The notes beneath the pieces were generated by a model. That model had not been told where the DNA came from. It did not search any database and saw only the letters and a program-made list of their open reading frames with translations. This document shows, one piece after another, positions 1 through 12,029 of a stretch of 64,000 nt of DNA. Positions within the stretch are counted from its first letter, which is position 1, and every line of letters begins with the position of its first letter. Made by a program: the position numbers and the translations under genes. The stretch comes from Chondrosia reniformis (Eukaryota; Porifera; Demospongiae; Chondrillida; Chondrillidae): the NCBI GenBank assembly GCA_947172415.1, contig OX359189.1, positions 3,982,501-4,046,500 on the forward strand, written 5' to 3'.

Positions 1-2728
1 TACATACAACTAGTACATACAACTAGTAAAGTCAACAAGCACATACAACTGGTACATACAATTAGTACATACAACCAGTACCTTCAACTATATACTACAT
101 ACAACTAGTTCTAAAACTAGGACATAGAACTTGTAAATATAACCAGTTGATAAAACTAGTACATCCAAATAGTACATATAAATAGTACATGCAACTACCC
201 AATAGTACATACAAGGAGGACATACAACTAGTACATACAACTAATACATACATCTAGATACTAGTACCTACAACTAGTACATACAACTAGTACATACAAC
301 TAGTAACTACAACTAGTACATACAGCTTGTACGTAAAACTAATACTTAGAACAAGTACATACAACATGTATATACAACTAATACATACAACTAGTTACTA
401 GTATGTACAACTAGTACATACAACTAGTACATACAACAAGTATATATAACTAGTACATACAGCTAGTACATACAACTATTACATATAAAAGTAGATACAA
501 CAATTACACACAACTTGTACATACAACTAGTCCATATAACTACATGCAAATTGTCCATACAGCTAGTACTTACCACTAGTTAATACAGATTGTTAGTAGT
601 TCATACACCTAGTACATACAACTAGTTCCTACAACTAGTACAGACAATATATATATGTAACTAATTACTAGTATATACAACTAATACTTAAAATTAATAC
701 ATACAACTACTACATACATCTAGTACATACAACTAGTACATATAACTAGTGCATACAACTACTTACTAGAACACATCAACAACAAGTACATAAAACTAGT
801 ACCTACAACTAGCACATACAACTAGTCCATACAAATAGTACATTCAACTAGTACATACAACAAGTACATACATCTAGTTACTAGTACATGCAACTAGGAC
901 ATACAACTAGTACATAAAACTAGTAACTCAAACTAGTAAATTTAACTAATACTTACAAAAATACCCACAACTAGTACTTACAAGTAGTACATATAACTAC
1001 ATACAACTAGTTCCAACAACTAGTACATACAACTAGTGTACACTGATAGTTACTAGTACATACTACTAGTACATTCAACTTCTGCATACAACTAGTACAT
1101 AAAACTAGTACATAGAACTAGTATATACAATTAGTTCATGCTTCTACCTACTTGTACACACAACTAGTACATTAAACTAGTACAGATAAGTACATATAAC
1201 TAGTATATACAACTAGTATATACATACAATTAGTACACACAACTAGCACATATATATAACTTCATTCAACTAGTACATACAACTAGTACATATAACTAGT
1301 ACATACAACAATTGCACACAACTAGTACACAAAACCAGTATGTATATATAACTACATACAACTAGTATATACATACAACTAGTAAACTCAACAAGCACAT
1401 ACAACTGGTACATATAATTAGTACATACAACCAGTACCTTCAACTATATTCTACATACAACTAGTTCTAAAACTAGGACAGAGAACTTGTAAATATAACC
1501 AGTTGATATAACTAGTACATACAAATAGTACATACAAATAGTACATACAAGTTGTACATACAACTAGTTTCTAATACAAAGAACTAGTACATATAACTAT
1601 TAACTACAACTAGTCAATATAATTAGTAGATACAAAATTTACACACAACTAGTACAAACAACTAGTACGTATAAATAGTACACACAGCTAGTATATAAAA
1701 CTAGTACATAGAACTAGTTCATACAAGTACTACATACAACCAATTACCAATACATACGAACTAGTATATATAACTAGTACATACAAATAGTACACACAGC
1801 TAGTATATAAAACTAGTACATAGAACTAATTCATACAACTAGTACATAAAACTAGTTACTAGTACATACGAACTGGTCCATACAACTAATCCATACAACT
1901 AGCACATGTAACTAGTACATACAGCTATTACATACAACTAGTACATAAAACTAGTATATGCAATTAGTACATACAACTAGTTCATATAACAAATAAATAC
2001 AACAATTACACACAACTAGTACATACAATTTGTACATACAACTACATACAACTACATACAACTGGCATATAGAACTAGTACATACAACTAGTAAATACAA
2101 ATTGTTTCTAGTACATACACCCAGTAAATATAACTAGTTCATACAACTAGTACATATAACTAGTTCATGCAACCACTTACTAGTACATACAACTAGTGCA
2201 TACAGCTAGTTCATACAACTAATAAAAACAACTAGAACATACAACTAGTACATACAATTACTACATACATCTAGTTACTAGTACATTCAACTAGTACATA
2301 AAACTAGTAACTACAATTAGTAAATTTAACTAGTATAAAAAATACACACAACTAGTACTTACAAATAATATTTATAACTACATACAACTAGTACATACAG
2401 CTACTATATACAACTAGTTACCAATTTATACAACTAGTACATGCAACTATTACATACAACTAGTGCAAATAACTAGTCCATACAGCTATTTCATACAACT
2501 AGTACACATAACTAGTACATACAACAATTTCACACAACTAGTACTTAAAACTAATACAGAGAACTAGTACATACAACTTGTACATACAAATAGTCACTAG
2601 TACATCCAACGAATACATACAACTAGTACACACAACTAGTACATATAAGTAGTACATACAAGTAGTTCTTATAACTAGTGCATACAACAATGTCACACAA
2701 CTAGTACATACAACTAGTACATATAATT
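1..2728 (+). repeat. 13-bp satellite, forward orientation, block 1
   Basis: Diverged tandem array of the unit ACTAGTACATACA, which contains the palindromes ACTAGT and GTAC. Many units are 12-14 bp or carry one or two substitutions, and variant units such as one containing CAGATTGTT recur. A long-range repeat is visible: the stretch from about 26 to 175 recurs at about 1381-1530, a period of 1356 bp. No gene is seen. Confidence 0.95.
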
Positions 2729-3487
2729 ATCAGGGAGTACGGTAGTACTCCCTATGTAGGGATGACGCGTTTTTTTCGTTTTCCCCATACATCGGTATAG
2801 GGGCAAAATCCCGAAATAGGCCAAAAATCGACAAAACAAGGCTATGTATAGCTAAATATACAATATACACACTGTAAATAGACCTTAAAAGCAAGCGAAT
2901 ATCTCCCGCTGGTGAAATAATAAACCTTAAAAATTTCCATTTTCGTCTTCTACATATTCTTCTTCTTCTTCTTATTCTTCTTCTTCTTCTTCTTCTTCGC
3001 CAGCCATAACTTAAAAACTATATAAGCTTTCAGACTAATTGTTAAATGAAACTATTGCAAATTTTCCGATCTGTATTCTTTTGTAGAAGCGAGAGCGATA
3101 ACGCTATTATTGAGTATGACGGTTTTCATGGCCCCAGAGTCAAGGCCTCGATAAATTCGCCATTTTAATGACGTTATATTCAGTCGAAGATTGCAAAACC
3201 AAAATGGGTTTAAATGATACAATTGAATTCCTAGCTTATGCTCCATAAAAAGTACAGAAACTAGAGAAAAATAAAAATTTTCTACAAAAATAGTGAAGAT
3301 GTAGGGATGGCACAAAAAGCCCAGAAACAAGAATAAGATGTTACACAGTGAAGCATTAGCTATATACATGAATCCTACAAGCAAGGGTGTTGTATGATTC
3401 ATGCATATAGCTAATGCTTCACTGTGTAACATCCTTTTCTTGTTTCTGGGCTTTTTGTGCCATCCCTACATCTTCACTATTTTTGTA
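2729..3487 (+). mobile_element. Foldback element, copy A
   Basis: A non-satellite island that starts with a terminal hairpin (stem GGGAGTAC/GTACTCCC at 2733-2752, loop GGTA), continues through about 530 bp of unique sequence with a CTT microsatellite, and ends in a long inverted repeat with arms near 3283-3379 and 3390-3487. The whole island is repeated in inverse orientation at 34463-35225, which shows it is a family. No transposase is visible, so it is non-autonomous. A reading frame on the minus strand across 3052-3432 lies partly in the inverted repeat and is probably not a gene. The superfamily is unknown. Confidence 0.8.
2949..2999. repeat. (CTT)n microsatellite in foldback copy A
   Basis: An almost pure run of CTT/TTC triplets with a few interruptions. 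The equivalent position in copy B carries GAA/GATGAA triplets on the + strand, and the distant copy C has a short GAA run, so the triplet tract is a conserved part of the family. Confidence 0.9.
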
Positions 3488-4210
3488 CATAAAACAAGTA
3501 CATACAACTAGTACATACAACTAGTACATACAATTAGTAAATACAGATTGTTACTAGTACATTAAATTAGTGCTTACAACAAGTACATAGAACTAGTCCA
3601 TAGAACTAGTAAATATATCTAACTACTAGTACATTCAACTAGTACATAAAACTGGTAACTACAACTAGTAAATTTAACTAGTATACAATAAAATACACAC
3701 AATTAGTACATACAAGTAGTATATATAACTGCATACAACTAGTACATACAGCTAGGACATACAGCTAGTATATATAACTAGTACATACAGCTATTTCATA
3801 CAACTAATACACATAACTAGTACATACAACAGTTTTACACAACTAGTCCATAGAACTAGTACATATAACTAGTAAATACAGCTAGTACATACAACTAGTA
3901 TATAAAACTAGTACATACATCAACTTCGCAAAACTAGTACCTACAACTACTACATACAACTAGTACATATAACTAGTAAATACAGCTAGTGCATGCAACT
4001 AGTACATACAAATAGTACATACAAATAGTACACACAAGTTGTACATGCAACTGGTTACGAATACATAAAACTAGTAGACATAACTATTTACTACAACTAG
4101 TCAATATAATTAGTAGATACAAAATTTACACACAACTAGTACATACAACTAGTACACACAAATAGTACATACAGCTAGTATATAAAACTAGTACATAGAA
4201 CTAGTTCATA
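3488..4210 (+). repeat. 13-bp satellite, forward orientation, block 2
   Basis: Same 13-bp array as block 1 between two inserted elements. Nothing else is seen in it. Confidence 0.93.
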
Positions 4211-4476
4211 CAATGTTTCAAGGCCAATATCTCGTAGAAAACGTTTTGCGCAGGCTTTACTTTACATAGTATTAGTAACGGTGTTTTTAAGCCATTTCGT
4301 TCGTTCAATATTCTAAGCTAAGGAAGAGAAAGCTAATTTTACGTTAGAAAATGAAAGCTGGCCGAACGTGCACCATTTCTGACAGATATATATATATATA
4401 CAAGACTACGAATAGGATGCCATACTTTAACATAATTTCTGAAAACCATATAGGGGCGTCTGCGGCGCCTTTATTA
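4211..4476 (+). mobile_element. Short non-autonomous element with 3' hairpin, distant MITE relative
   Basis: About 265 bp of non-satellite sequence with a TA microsatellite and a terminal hairpin: loop TCTGCGG at 4459-4465, stem GGCG/CGCC extended by two G-T pairs. The same loop sits in a different stem at the end of the MITE copy at 7491-8294, and the order TA-run, short spacer, hairpin is also shared. The left ends are not similar, so the relationship is inferred from the right end only. Confidence 0.5.
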
Positions 4477-7400
4477 CAAACAACTAGAACATAAAACTAC
4501 TACATACAACTAGTACATACAGCTAGTACATAAAACTAGTACATAGAACTAGTTCATACAACTAGTACATACAACTAGTTACTAGTACATACAACTAGTA
4601 CATACAACTAGTAAATACGGATTGTTACTGGTACACACACCTACTATATATAACTAATACATACAACCAGTACATGTAACTAGTATATGTAACAACTTAC
4701 TACTACATTCAACTAGTAAATATAATTAGTACATATAACAATTACACACAATTAGTACATACAATTAGTACATATAACTAGTACATACAATTAATACTTA
4801 CAACTAGTACATACAACTAGTACATACCACAAGTATATACAACTAGTACCTACATCTGGTCACTAGTACATAAAACTAGTACATACAACTAGTAACTACA
4901 ACTAGTAAATAATACTAGTACGTACAACAATTACACTCAACTAGTACATAAAACTAGTACATTAAACTACATTCAACTAATACATACAACTAGTTCATTC
5001 AACTAGTAAATGCGGATTGTTACTAGTACATACACTTACTTTATAAAACTAGTACATACAACTAGTACATATAACTAGTACATACAACTACTTGCTAATA
5101 CATACAGATAGTACATCCAAGTAGTACAAACAACCAAGCACATTCAACTGGTACATTCAACTAGTACATACAAGCAGAACATACAACTATATATTACATA
5201 CAACTAGTACAACAACTAGGACTAGAACTGGTACATATAACCAGCACATATAACTAGTACATATAACTGGTGCATACAACAATTACACACAATTAGTACA
5301 TACAATTATTACATACAACTAGTACATACAACTAGTGTATACAACTAGTATCTAGGACATAAAACTAGTACATACAATTAGAGCGCACAAATAGTACATA
5401 TAAGCGGTACATACAACTAGTAACTACAACTACTAAATATAACTAGTAGCTACAAAAATTACAGAACACTAGAACATACAACTAGTACATAAAACTGGTA
5501 CATACATGTAGTACCTAAAACTAGTACATAGAACTAGTTCATACAACTAGTACATGCAACTAGTACATACAACTACACACAACTAGAAAATGCAACTAGT
5601 ACATAAAACTAGTAAAAACAGATTGGTACTAGAACATTCAATTAGTACCAACAACTAGTACACACAGCTAGTACATACAACTAGTACATAAAACTAGTCC
5701 ATATGACAAGTACATGCAACTACTAACTAGAACATATGTACAACTAGTACATACAACTAGTACATACAACAAGTATATACAAATAACTAGTATATACAAC
5801 TAGTACAAACAACTAGTATATACAATGAGTACATAGAACTAGTGCATAGAACTAGTACATATTTCTAATTACTAGTACATACAACTAGTACATATAACTA
5901 GTACATAAAACTAGTAACTACAATTAGTATATATAACTAGTGCATACACAACTTTAACACAACTAGTACATACAACTAGTACATAAAACTAGTCCATATG
6001 ACAAGTACATGCAACTACTAACTAGAACATATGTACAACTAGTACATACAACTAGTACATACAACAAGTATATACAAATAACTAGTATATACAACTAGTA
6101 CAAACAACTAGTACATACAATGAGTACATAGAACTAGTGCATAGAACTAGTACATATTTCTAATTACTAGTACATACAACTAGTACATATAACTAGTACA
6201 TAAAACTAGTAACTACAATTAGTATATATAACTAGTGCATACACAACTTTAACACAACTAGTACATACAAGTAGTACATACAACTACATACAACTAGCAA
6301 ATTCAACTAGTACAAACAACTAGTAAATACCGATTGTTTCTAGTACATACACCTAGTAAATATGACTAGTACAAGGAACTATATACTTACTAGTACATAC
6401 AACTAATACAAACAATTAGTACATACAACTAGTACATATAATGAGTAATTACAACAATTACAGACAACTAGTACATAAAACTAGTACATACAACTACATA
6501 CATGTAGCAAATTCAACTAGTACATACAACTAGTAAATACAGATTGTTTCCAGTGCATACACCTAGTAAATATAACTAGTACATAAAACTAGTACCTATA
6601 AATAGTACATGAAGCTACTTACTAGTACATACAACTAGAACATAAAATTAGTATATGCATACAACTAGTACATACAGGTAGTACATACAACTAGTACATA
6701 TAACTAGTTCATACAACTAACCCATACAAGTAGTACTTAAAACTAGTAACTACAACTAATAAATTTAACTAGTATACAAAAATACACCCAACTAGTTCTT
6801 ACAAGTAGTACATATCACTACATACACATAGTAAATACAACTAGTTCATAAAACTAGTTACAAGTACATACAACTTGTCCGTATAACTAGTACATACAAC
6901 TAGTATATATAACTAGTACTTACAACAATTTCACACAACTAGTACATACAACTAGTATATACAGCTAGTACATAAAGCTAGTACATACAACTAGAACATA
7001 CAAATAATAAATAGAACTAGTACATACAACTAGTATATGCAACTAGTTATTAGTATATACATCCAACTAGTACATACAAGTAGTACATAGAACATGTACA
7101 TACAACAATTTTACACAACTAGTAAATACAACTATTACATACAATTACATACAACTAATGCATACAACTAGTACATTACAATTAGTAAATACAAATTGTT
7201 ACTAGTACATACACGGAGTACATACAACTAGTACATATAATTAGTACATGCCACTACTCACCAGTACTTACAACTAGTACATACAATTACTACATACAAC
7301 TACTACCAAGAAATAGTACATACAACAATTACACACAACTAGTATATGCATACAGCTTTTATATATATTTAAATACAACTAGTACATACAACTAGTGTAT

Positions 7401-7490
7401 ACATATAGTGGCTAGTACATACAACCAGTACATACAACTAGTACATTAAACTAGTAACTACAACTTGTAAAAATAACTAGTATACAAACT
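4477..7490 (+). repeat. 13-bp satellite, forward orientation, block 3
   Basis: Forward satellite. It contains a recent tandem duplication with a period of 295 bp (about 5664-5958 and 5959-6253) whose two copies differ at only a few positions, and the start of a longer repeat seen again near 9500-9860 and 10520-10880. Confidence 0.93.
5664..6253 (+). repeat. 295-bp tandem duplication within the satellite
   Basis: The landmark CCATATGACAAG occurs at 5699 and 5994, and the sequence on both sides matches almost base for base over the full 295 bp. The near identity contrasts with the heavy divergence of neighbouring 13-bp units, so this is a late unequal exchange. Confidence 0.88.
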
Positions 7491-7576
7491 AGTAGTTCGA
7501 GTTTAAAAACTCGAGGGGCTGCCGCCTCCCGAATTAACTCGAACTACTTGGCCGCATCGTTGGTATTTAATATATA

Positions 7577-8037
7577 CAGTCAACTCCACTTATAACAAAC
7601 TCTCTCATAACAAATTTCGGGTTTTTAACAAACGATTGTCAAAAAACAATTTCCTGTCCATTCCATTCCTTCTGTTTATAACAAACAACCTTAAACAATC
7701 TTCTATTATAACGAACATGTTGACTTATGATTATGTATGTGTGAAGCCAAAAAGGGCTGTGTTTATCATTCTTAAACCGAAGTTACTGGATGAATTGGAT
7801 AAAGGGAGAAAGGGTATTTTTGACGAATTTTCAGTTGAAAAGTCCACCCTGAGTACCATTAATCTACTATTTTACAAAATTTTAATTTTGCAAGCATTCT
7901 ACTGTATTCACACTGCACTGATGAGTAGTTTATTTGTATAGTTATATACAAATAAAGTACATTTGGTTATAAAGAACTTCTTTAATAAAGCACAATTATG
8001 CTGGGATTTTGGTGTTCGTTATATCAGGAGTCGACTG
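7577..8037 (+). mobile_element. Pogo/Tigger-like non-autonomous transposon (461 bp)
   Basis: Ends are inverted repeats beginning CAGTCAACTCC on the left and CAGTCGACTCC on the right (read inwards), with further similarity (TATAAC) behind. It is flanked by TA on both sides (7575-7576 and 8038-8039). The sister MITE copy at 17096-17485 has the same flanking sequence without the insert and with one TA fewer, so the TA duplication is shown directly. TA targets and CAG-type ends fit the Tc1/mariner/pogo superfamily. A relic of the transposase N terminus lies inside. Confidence 0.88.
7717..7941 (+). pseudogene. Relic of a pogo/CENP-B-type transposase N-terminal helix-turn-helix
   Basis: From the ATG at 7717 the frame runs 74 codons to a stop. 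Its middle (about 7750-7861) has a Lys-Arg pair, then the pattern LLDELDKG, then EFSVEKSTLSTI. This matches the shape of the CENP-B N-terminal/pogo helix-turn-helix, in which a Leu-rich helix is followed by a Gly turn and a recognition helix of the type S-K-S-T-V-S. Nothing corresponding to a DDE catalytic domain follows before the right inverted repeat, so the copy is an internal-deletion derivative and cannot move on its own. Family assignment rests on motif recognition only. It could be chance, but its position inside TA-flanked, pogo-like ends makes that unlikely. Confidence 0.6.
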
Positions 8038-8294
8038 TATATTCGTAATACTAACAATTGAGGTCGCTTAAGTGTCCTGAACTTTATAAATAACGATGGA
8101 AAAGCTTCGTTAACTAAATCTTCCTGAATGCCACCATTTGAAAAAAGGATGTATTGACGTATCAATTAAGTGTTACAATAGTTGCGTATGAACTCGTAAA
8201 ATATATATATTTATATACATGTATATCGGTAACGTGAATCCATATATAAATCGGGTTATGAAAACAATATAGTGGGCTGTCTGCGGCAGCCCCC

Positions 8295-11200
8295 AAAAAT
8301 ACACACTACAAGTAGTACCTATAACTACATACAACTGGTACATATCACTCCTACATATAAATATACAGCTAGTATATACAAATAGTACATATAACTAGTA
8401 CACACCACAATTTCACACAACTAGTACAAACAACTAGTACATATAATTTAATACAACTAGTACATACAACTAGTACATACAATTAGTAAATGCAGATTGT
8501 TACTAGTACATACACCTAGTACATACAACTAGTAAATACAACTAGTACCTATACTTAGTACATACAACAATTACACACAACTAGTACATACAACTCGTAC
8601 ATATCACTACATACAACTAGTACATACAACTAGTACATATAATTAGTACATGTAACTATAACATGCAACTACTTACTAGTACATATAACTATTACATGCA
8701 ACTACTTACTAGTACATACAACCAGTACATACAATTAGTACATACAACTTGTACATATAAGTAGCACATACAACTAATTACTACTAGATACAACTAGTAC
8801 ATACAACTAGTACATAATACCAGTACATATAACTAGTACATGCAACTACTTACTAGTACATACAACTAGTCCATATAATTAGAACTTATAACTATTACAT
8901 ATAACTCATACATACAACTAATTCATAAAACTACATAGGACTAGTATATACAACTAATACATACAACTAGTACATACAACTAGTACATACAACTACTACA
9001 TACAACTACTACATACAACTAGTAAATAAAAATTTTTACTAGTATATACACCTAGTACATACAACTAATACATACAACTAGTACATACAACAAGTACGTA
9101 CAACTAGTACATACAACTACTACATACAACTAGTACATACAACTAGTAAATACAAATTTTACAAGTATATACACTTAGTACTTACAACTAATACATAGAA
9201 CTAGTACATATAACTTGTACATTCAACTACTAAATACAGATTAATACTAGTACATACAATTAGTAAATACAACTAGTACAAACAGCTAGTAAATACAGAT
9301 TGTTACCAGTACTTACACTTAGCACATACAACTAGTACATATAACTAGTACATGCAAGTACTTACTAGTATATACGACTAGTATATACAATTAATTCATA
9401 TAACTACATACGAGTTTTACATAAAACTATTACCTTTAACTAGTACATACAACAAGTACATACAACTAGTACATACAACTAGAACATACATGTAGTACAT
9501 ACAACAATTTTACACAACTAATAAATTCAACTGGTACATAAAATTAGTTAATACAAATTGTTACTAGTACATACACGAAGTACGTACAACTAGTATATAC
9601 AACTAGTATGTATAACTAGCAAAAACTTAACAGTACTTACAACTAGTACATACAATTACTACATACAACTGCTACAAAGAAATAGTACATACAACAATTA
9701 CACACAACTAGTATATGCATACAGCTATTACACATGACTAAATACAACTAGTACATACAACTAGTATATACATCTAGTTACTAGTACATACAACCAGTAC
9801 AAACAACCAGTACATTAAACTAGTAACTACAACTAGTAAAAATAACTAGTGTACAAAAAATGCACACAACTAGTATATACAAGTAGAAGCTATACATACA
9901 TACAACTAGCACATACATCCAGTACACAAAACAAGTACAGAGAATTAATATATACAACTAGTACAAAAACAGAGTTACTATAACTAGTATATACAACTAG
10001 TTACTACTACATACAACTAGTACATATAACTAAAACATGCAACTACTTACTAGTAAATACAACTAGTACATACAACTAGTACATACAACCATAGCATAAA
10101 ACTAGTACATACAACTAGTACATACCACTAGTACATGCAACTACTTACTAGTACATACAACTAGTACATACAATTAATTCATATAACTACATACAACTAT
10201 TACATAGAACTATTAATTATAACTAGTACATACAGCAATTACACACAACTAGTCCATACAACTAGTACATATAACTACACACAACTACAACATACAACTA
10301 GTAAATAGGGATTGTTACTAGTACAAACAGGTAGTACATACAACTAGTACATACAACTAGTACATATAACTAGTACATTCAACTAGTAAATACAGATTGT
10401 TACTAGTACATACAAATAGTACCCACAACTAGTATAAAACTAGTCCATACAACTAGTACATACAACAAGTACATATAACTAGTACATACAACTAGTTCAT
10501 ACAAGTAGTACATATAACAATTTTACAAAACTAGTAAATTCAACTATTACATAAAATTACTTAATACAAATTGTAACTAGTACATACACGGAGTACGTAC
10601 AACTAGTATATACTACTAGTACGTATAACTAGTACATGCAAAAACTCAACAGTACTTACAACTAGTACATACAATTACTACATACAACTACTACAAAGAA
10701 CTAGTACATACAACAATTACAAACAACTAGTATATGCATACAGCTATTACATATAACTAAATACAACTAGTACATACAACTAGTATATAAATCTAGTTAC
10801 TTGTACATACAAGCAGTACATACAACTAGTACATTAAACTAGTAACTACAACTAGTAGAAATAACTAGAATACCAAAAATACACACAACTAGTATATACA
10901 AGTGGAAGCTATAACTACATACAACTAGCACATACTTCCAGTACACAAAACAAGTACATAGAACTAATACATACAACTAGATTAAAAACATAGTTTCTAG
11001 ACATACAACTAGTACATATAACTAGTACATACAACAAATACGTACAACTAGTACAGACAACTAGTACATATAACTAAATATAATTTGTACACACAACTAG
11101 TCCATTCAACTAGTTCTTAAAACTAGTACATACAAGTGTTACATACAACTAGGAACTACTACATACAACTAGTACATACAACTAGTTACTACTATATACA

Positions 11201-11705
11201 ATTAGTACATACAACTAGTGCATAAAACTAGTACAAATAACTAAAGCATGCAACTACTTTCTAGTAAATACAACTAGTTCATACAATTAGTACTTACAAC
11301 TATTACATATAACTAGTAAATACAACTAATTCATATACCTACATACGACTAGTACATACAACTAGTACATACATCTAGTACATACAACTAGTACATACAA
11401 CTAGTACATACAACAAGTAAATACAAATTGTTACTAGTACATACACCTAGTACATACAACTAATACATAGAACATGTACATATAACTAGTACATTCAACT
11501 ACTAAATACAGATTGATACTAGTACATTCAATTAGTAAATACAACTGGTACAAACAGTTAGTAAAAACAGATTGTTACTTGTACTTACACCTAGTACATA
11601 CACCTAGTACATATAACTAGTACATGCAACTACTCACTAGTACATACAACTAGTACATACAATTAATTCAGATAACTACATACGACTATTACATAGAACT
11701 GTGTA
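8295..11705 (+). repeat. 13-bp satellite, forward orientation, block 4
   Basis: Forward satellite up to the point of inversion. The stretch around CAGTACTTAC at 9631 recurs at 10650 (period 1019 bp), and again at 7262 on the other side of the MITE, so a kilobase-scale higher-order repeat is present. No gene is seen. Confidence 0.93.
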
Positions 11706-11715
11706 CTAGTTGTAT
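11695..11715. other. Orientation switch of the satellite
   Basis: Upstream, units read ACTAGTACATACA on the + strand. From about 11706 they read TGTATGTACTAGT and stay so to the end of the window. No spacer or inserted element separates the two orientations. Confidence 0.9.
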
Positions 11716-12029
11716 GTATTAACTGTATGTATTAGTTATGTACTAGATGCATGTACTAGTTCTAATAAGTAGTTGTATGTACTAGTACTGGTAATATTTA
11801 CTATTTGTAGGTACTAGTTTTATGCGTTAGTTTTATGTACTAGTACAAGTTATATTTACTAATTATAGGTATTAGTTGTATTTAGTAGTTGTATGTTCTA
11901 ATTGTTTGAACTAGTTCTATGTACTAATTGTATGTACTAGTTGTATGTACTAGGAGTAGTACAAGTTGTATGCACTAGTTGTATATACTAGTTGTAGTAC
12001 TAGTTGTATGTAGTAGTTGTGTGTTCTGC
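11706..12029 (-). repeat. 13-bp satellite, reverse orientation, block 5
   Basis: First reverse-oriented block. Its sequence matches the higher-order unit seen near 29665-29760 and 32830-32950, including a recurrent ACTGGTAATATTTACTA landmark. Confidence 0.93.

Larger units (their letters stand above)
7491..8294 (+). mobile_element. Palindrome-rich MITE, copy M1, carrying a nested pogo-like insertion
   Basis: The element begins AGTAGTTCGAG and ends in the hairpin GGGCTG-TCTGCGG-CAGCCC at 8274-8292. GGGGCTGCCGC near the left end is matched in inverted form near the right end. Without the nested insert it is about 341 bp. It interrupts a satellite segment whose unoccupied versions, around 6770 and 10865, run directly from TATAC or ATACC through a short A-run into ACAC. 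No coding capacity of its own is seen. Other copies are at 17096-17485 (inverse), 24289-24660, 37665-37936 and 55968-56366. Confidence 0.8.

Noticed and set aside
1-2728. Regular short repeats as a CRISPR array or telomere
   Set aside because: There are no unique spacers, the unit is 13 bp, diverged and unlike telomeric repeats, and the context is eukaryotic.
3052-3432. 126-codon minus-strand open frame in foldback copy A
   Set aside because: It is not preserved at full length in copy B, overlaps the inverted repeat and shows no known domain.
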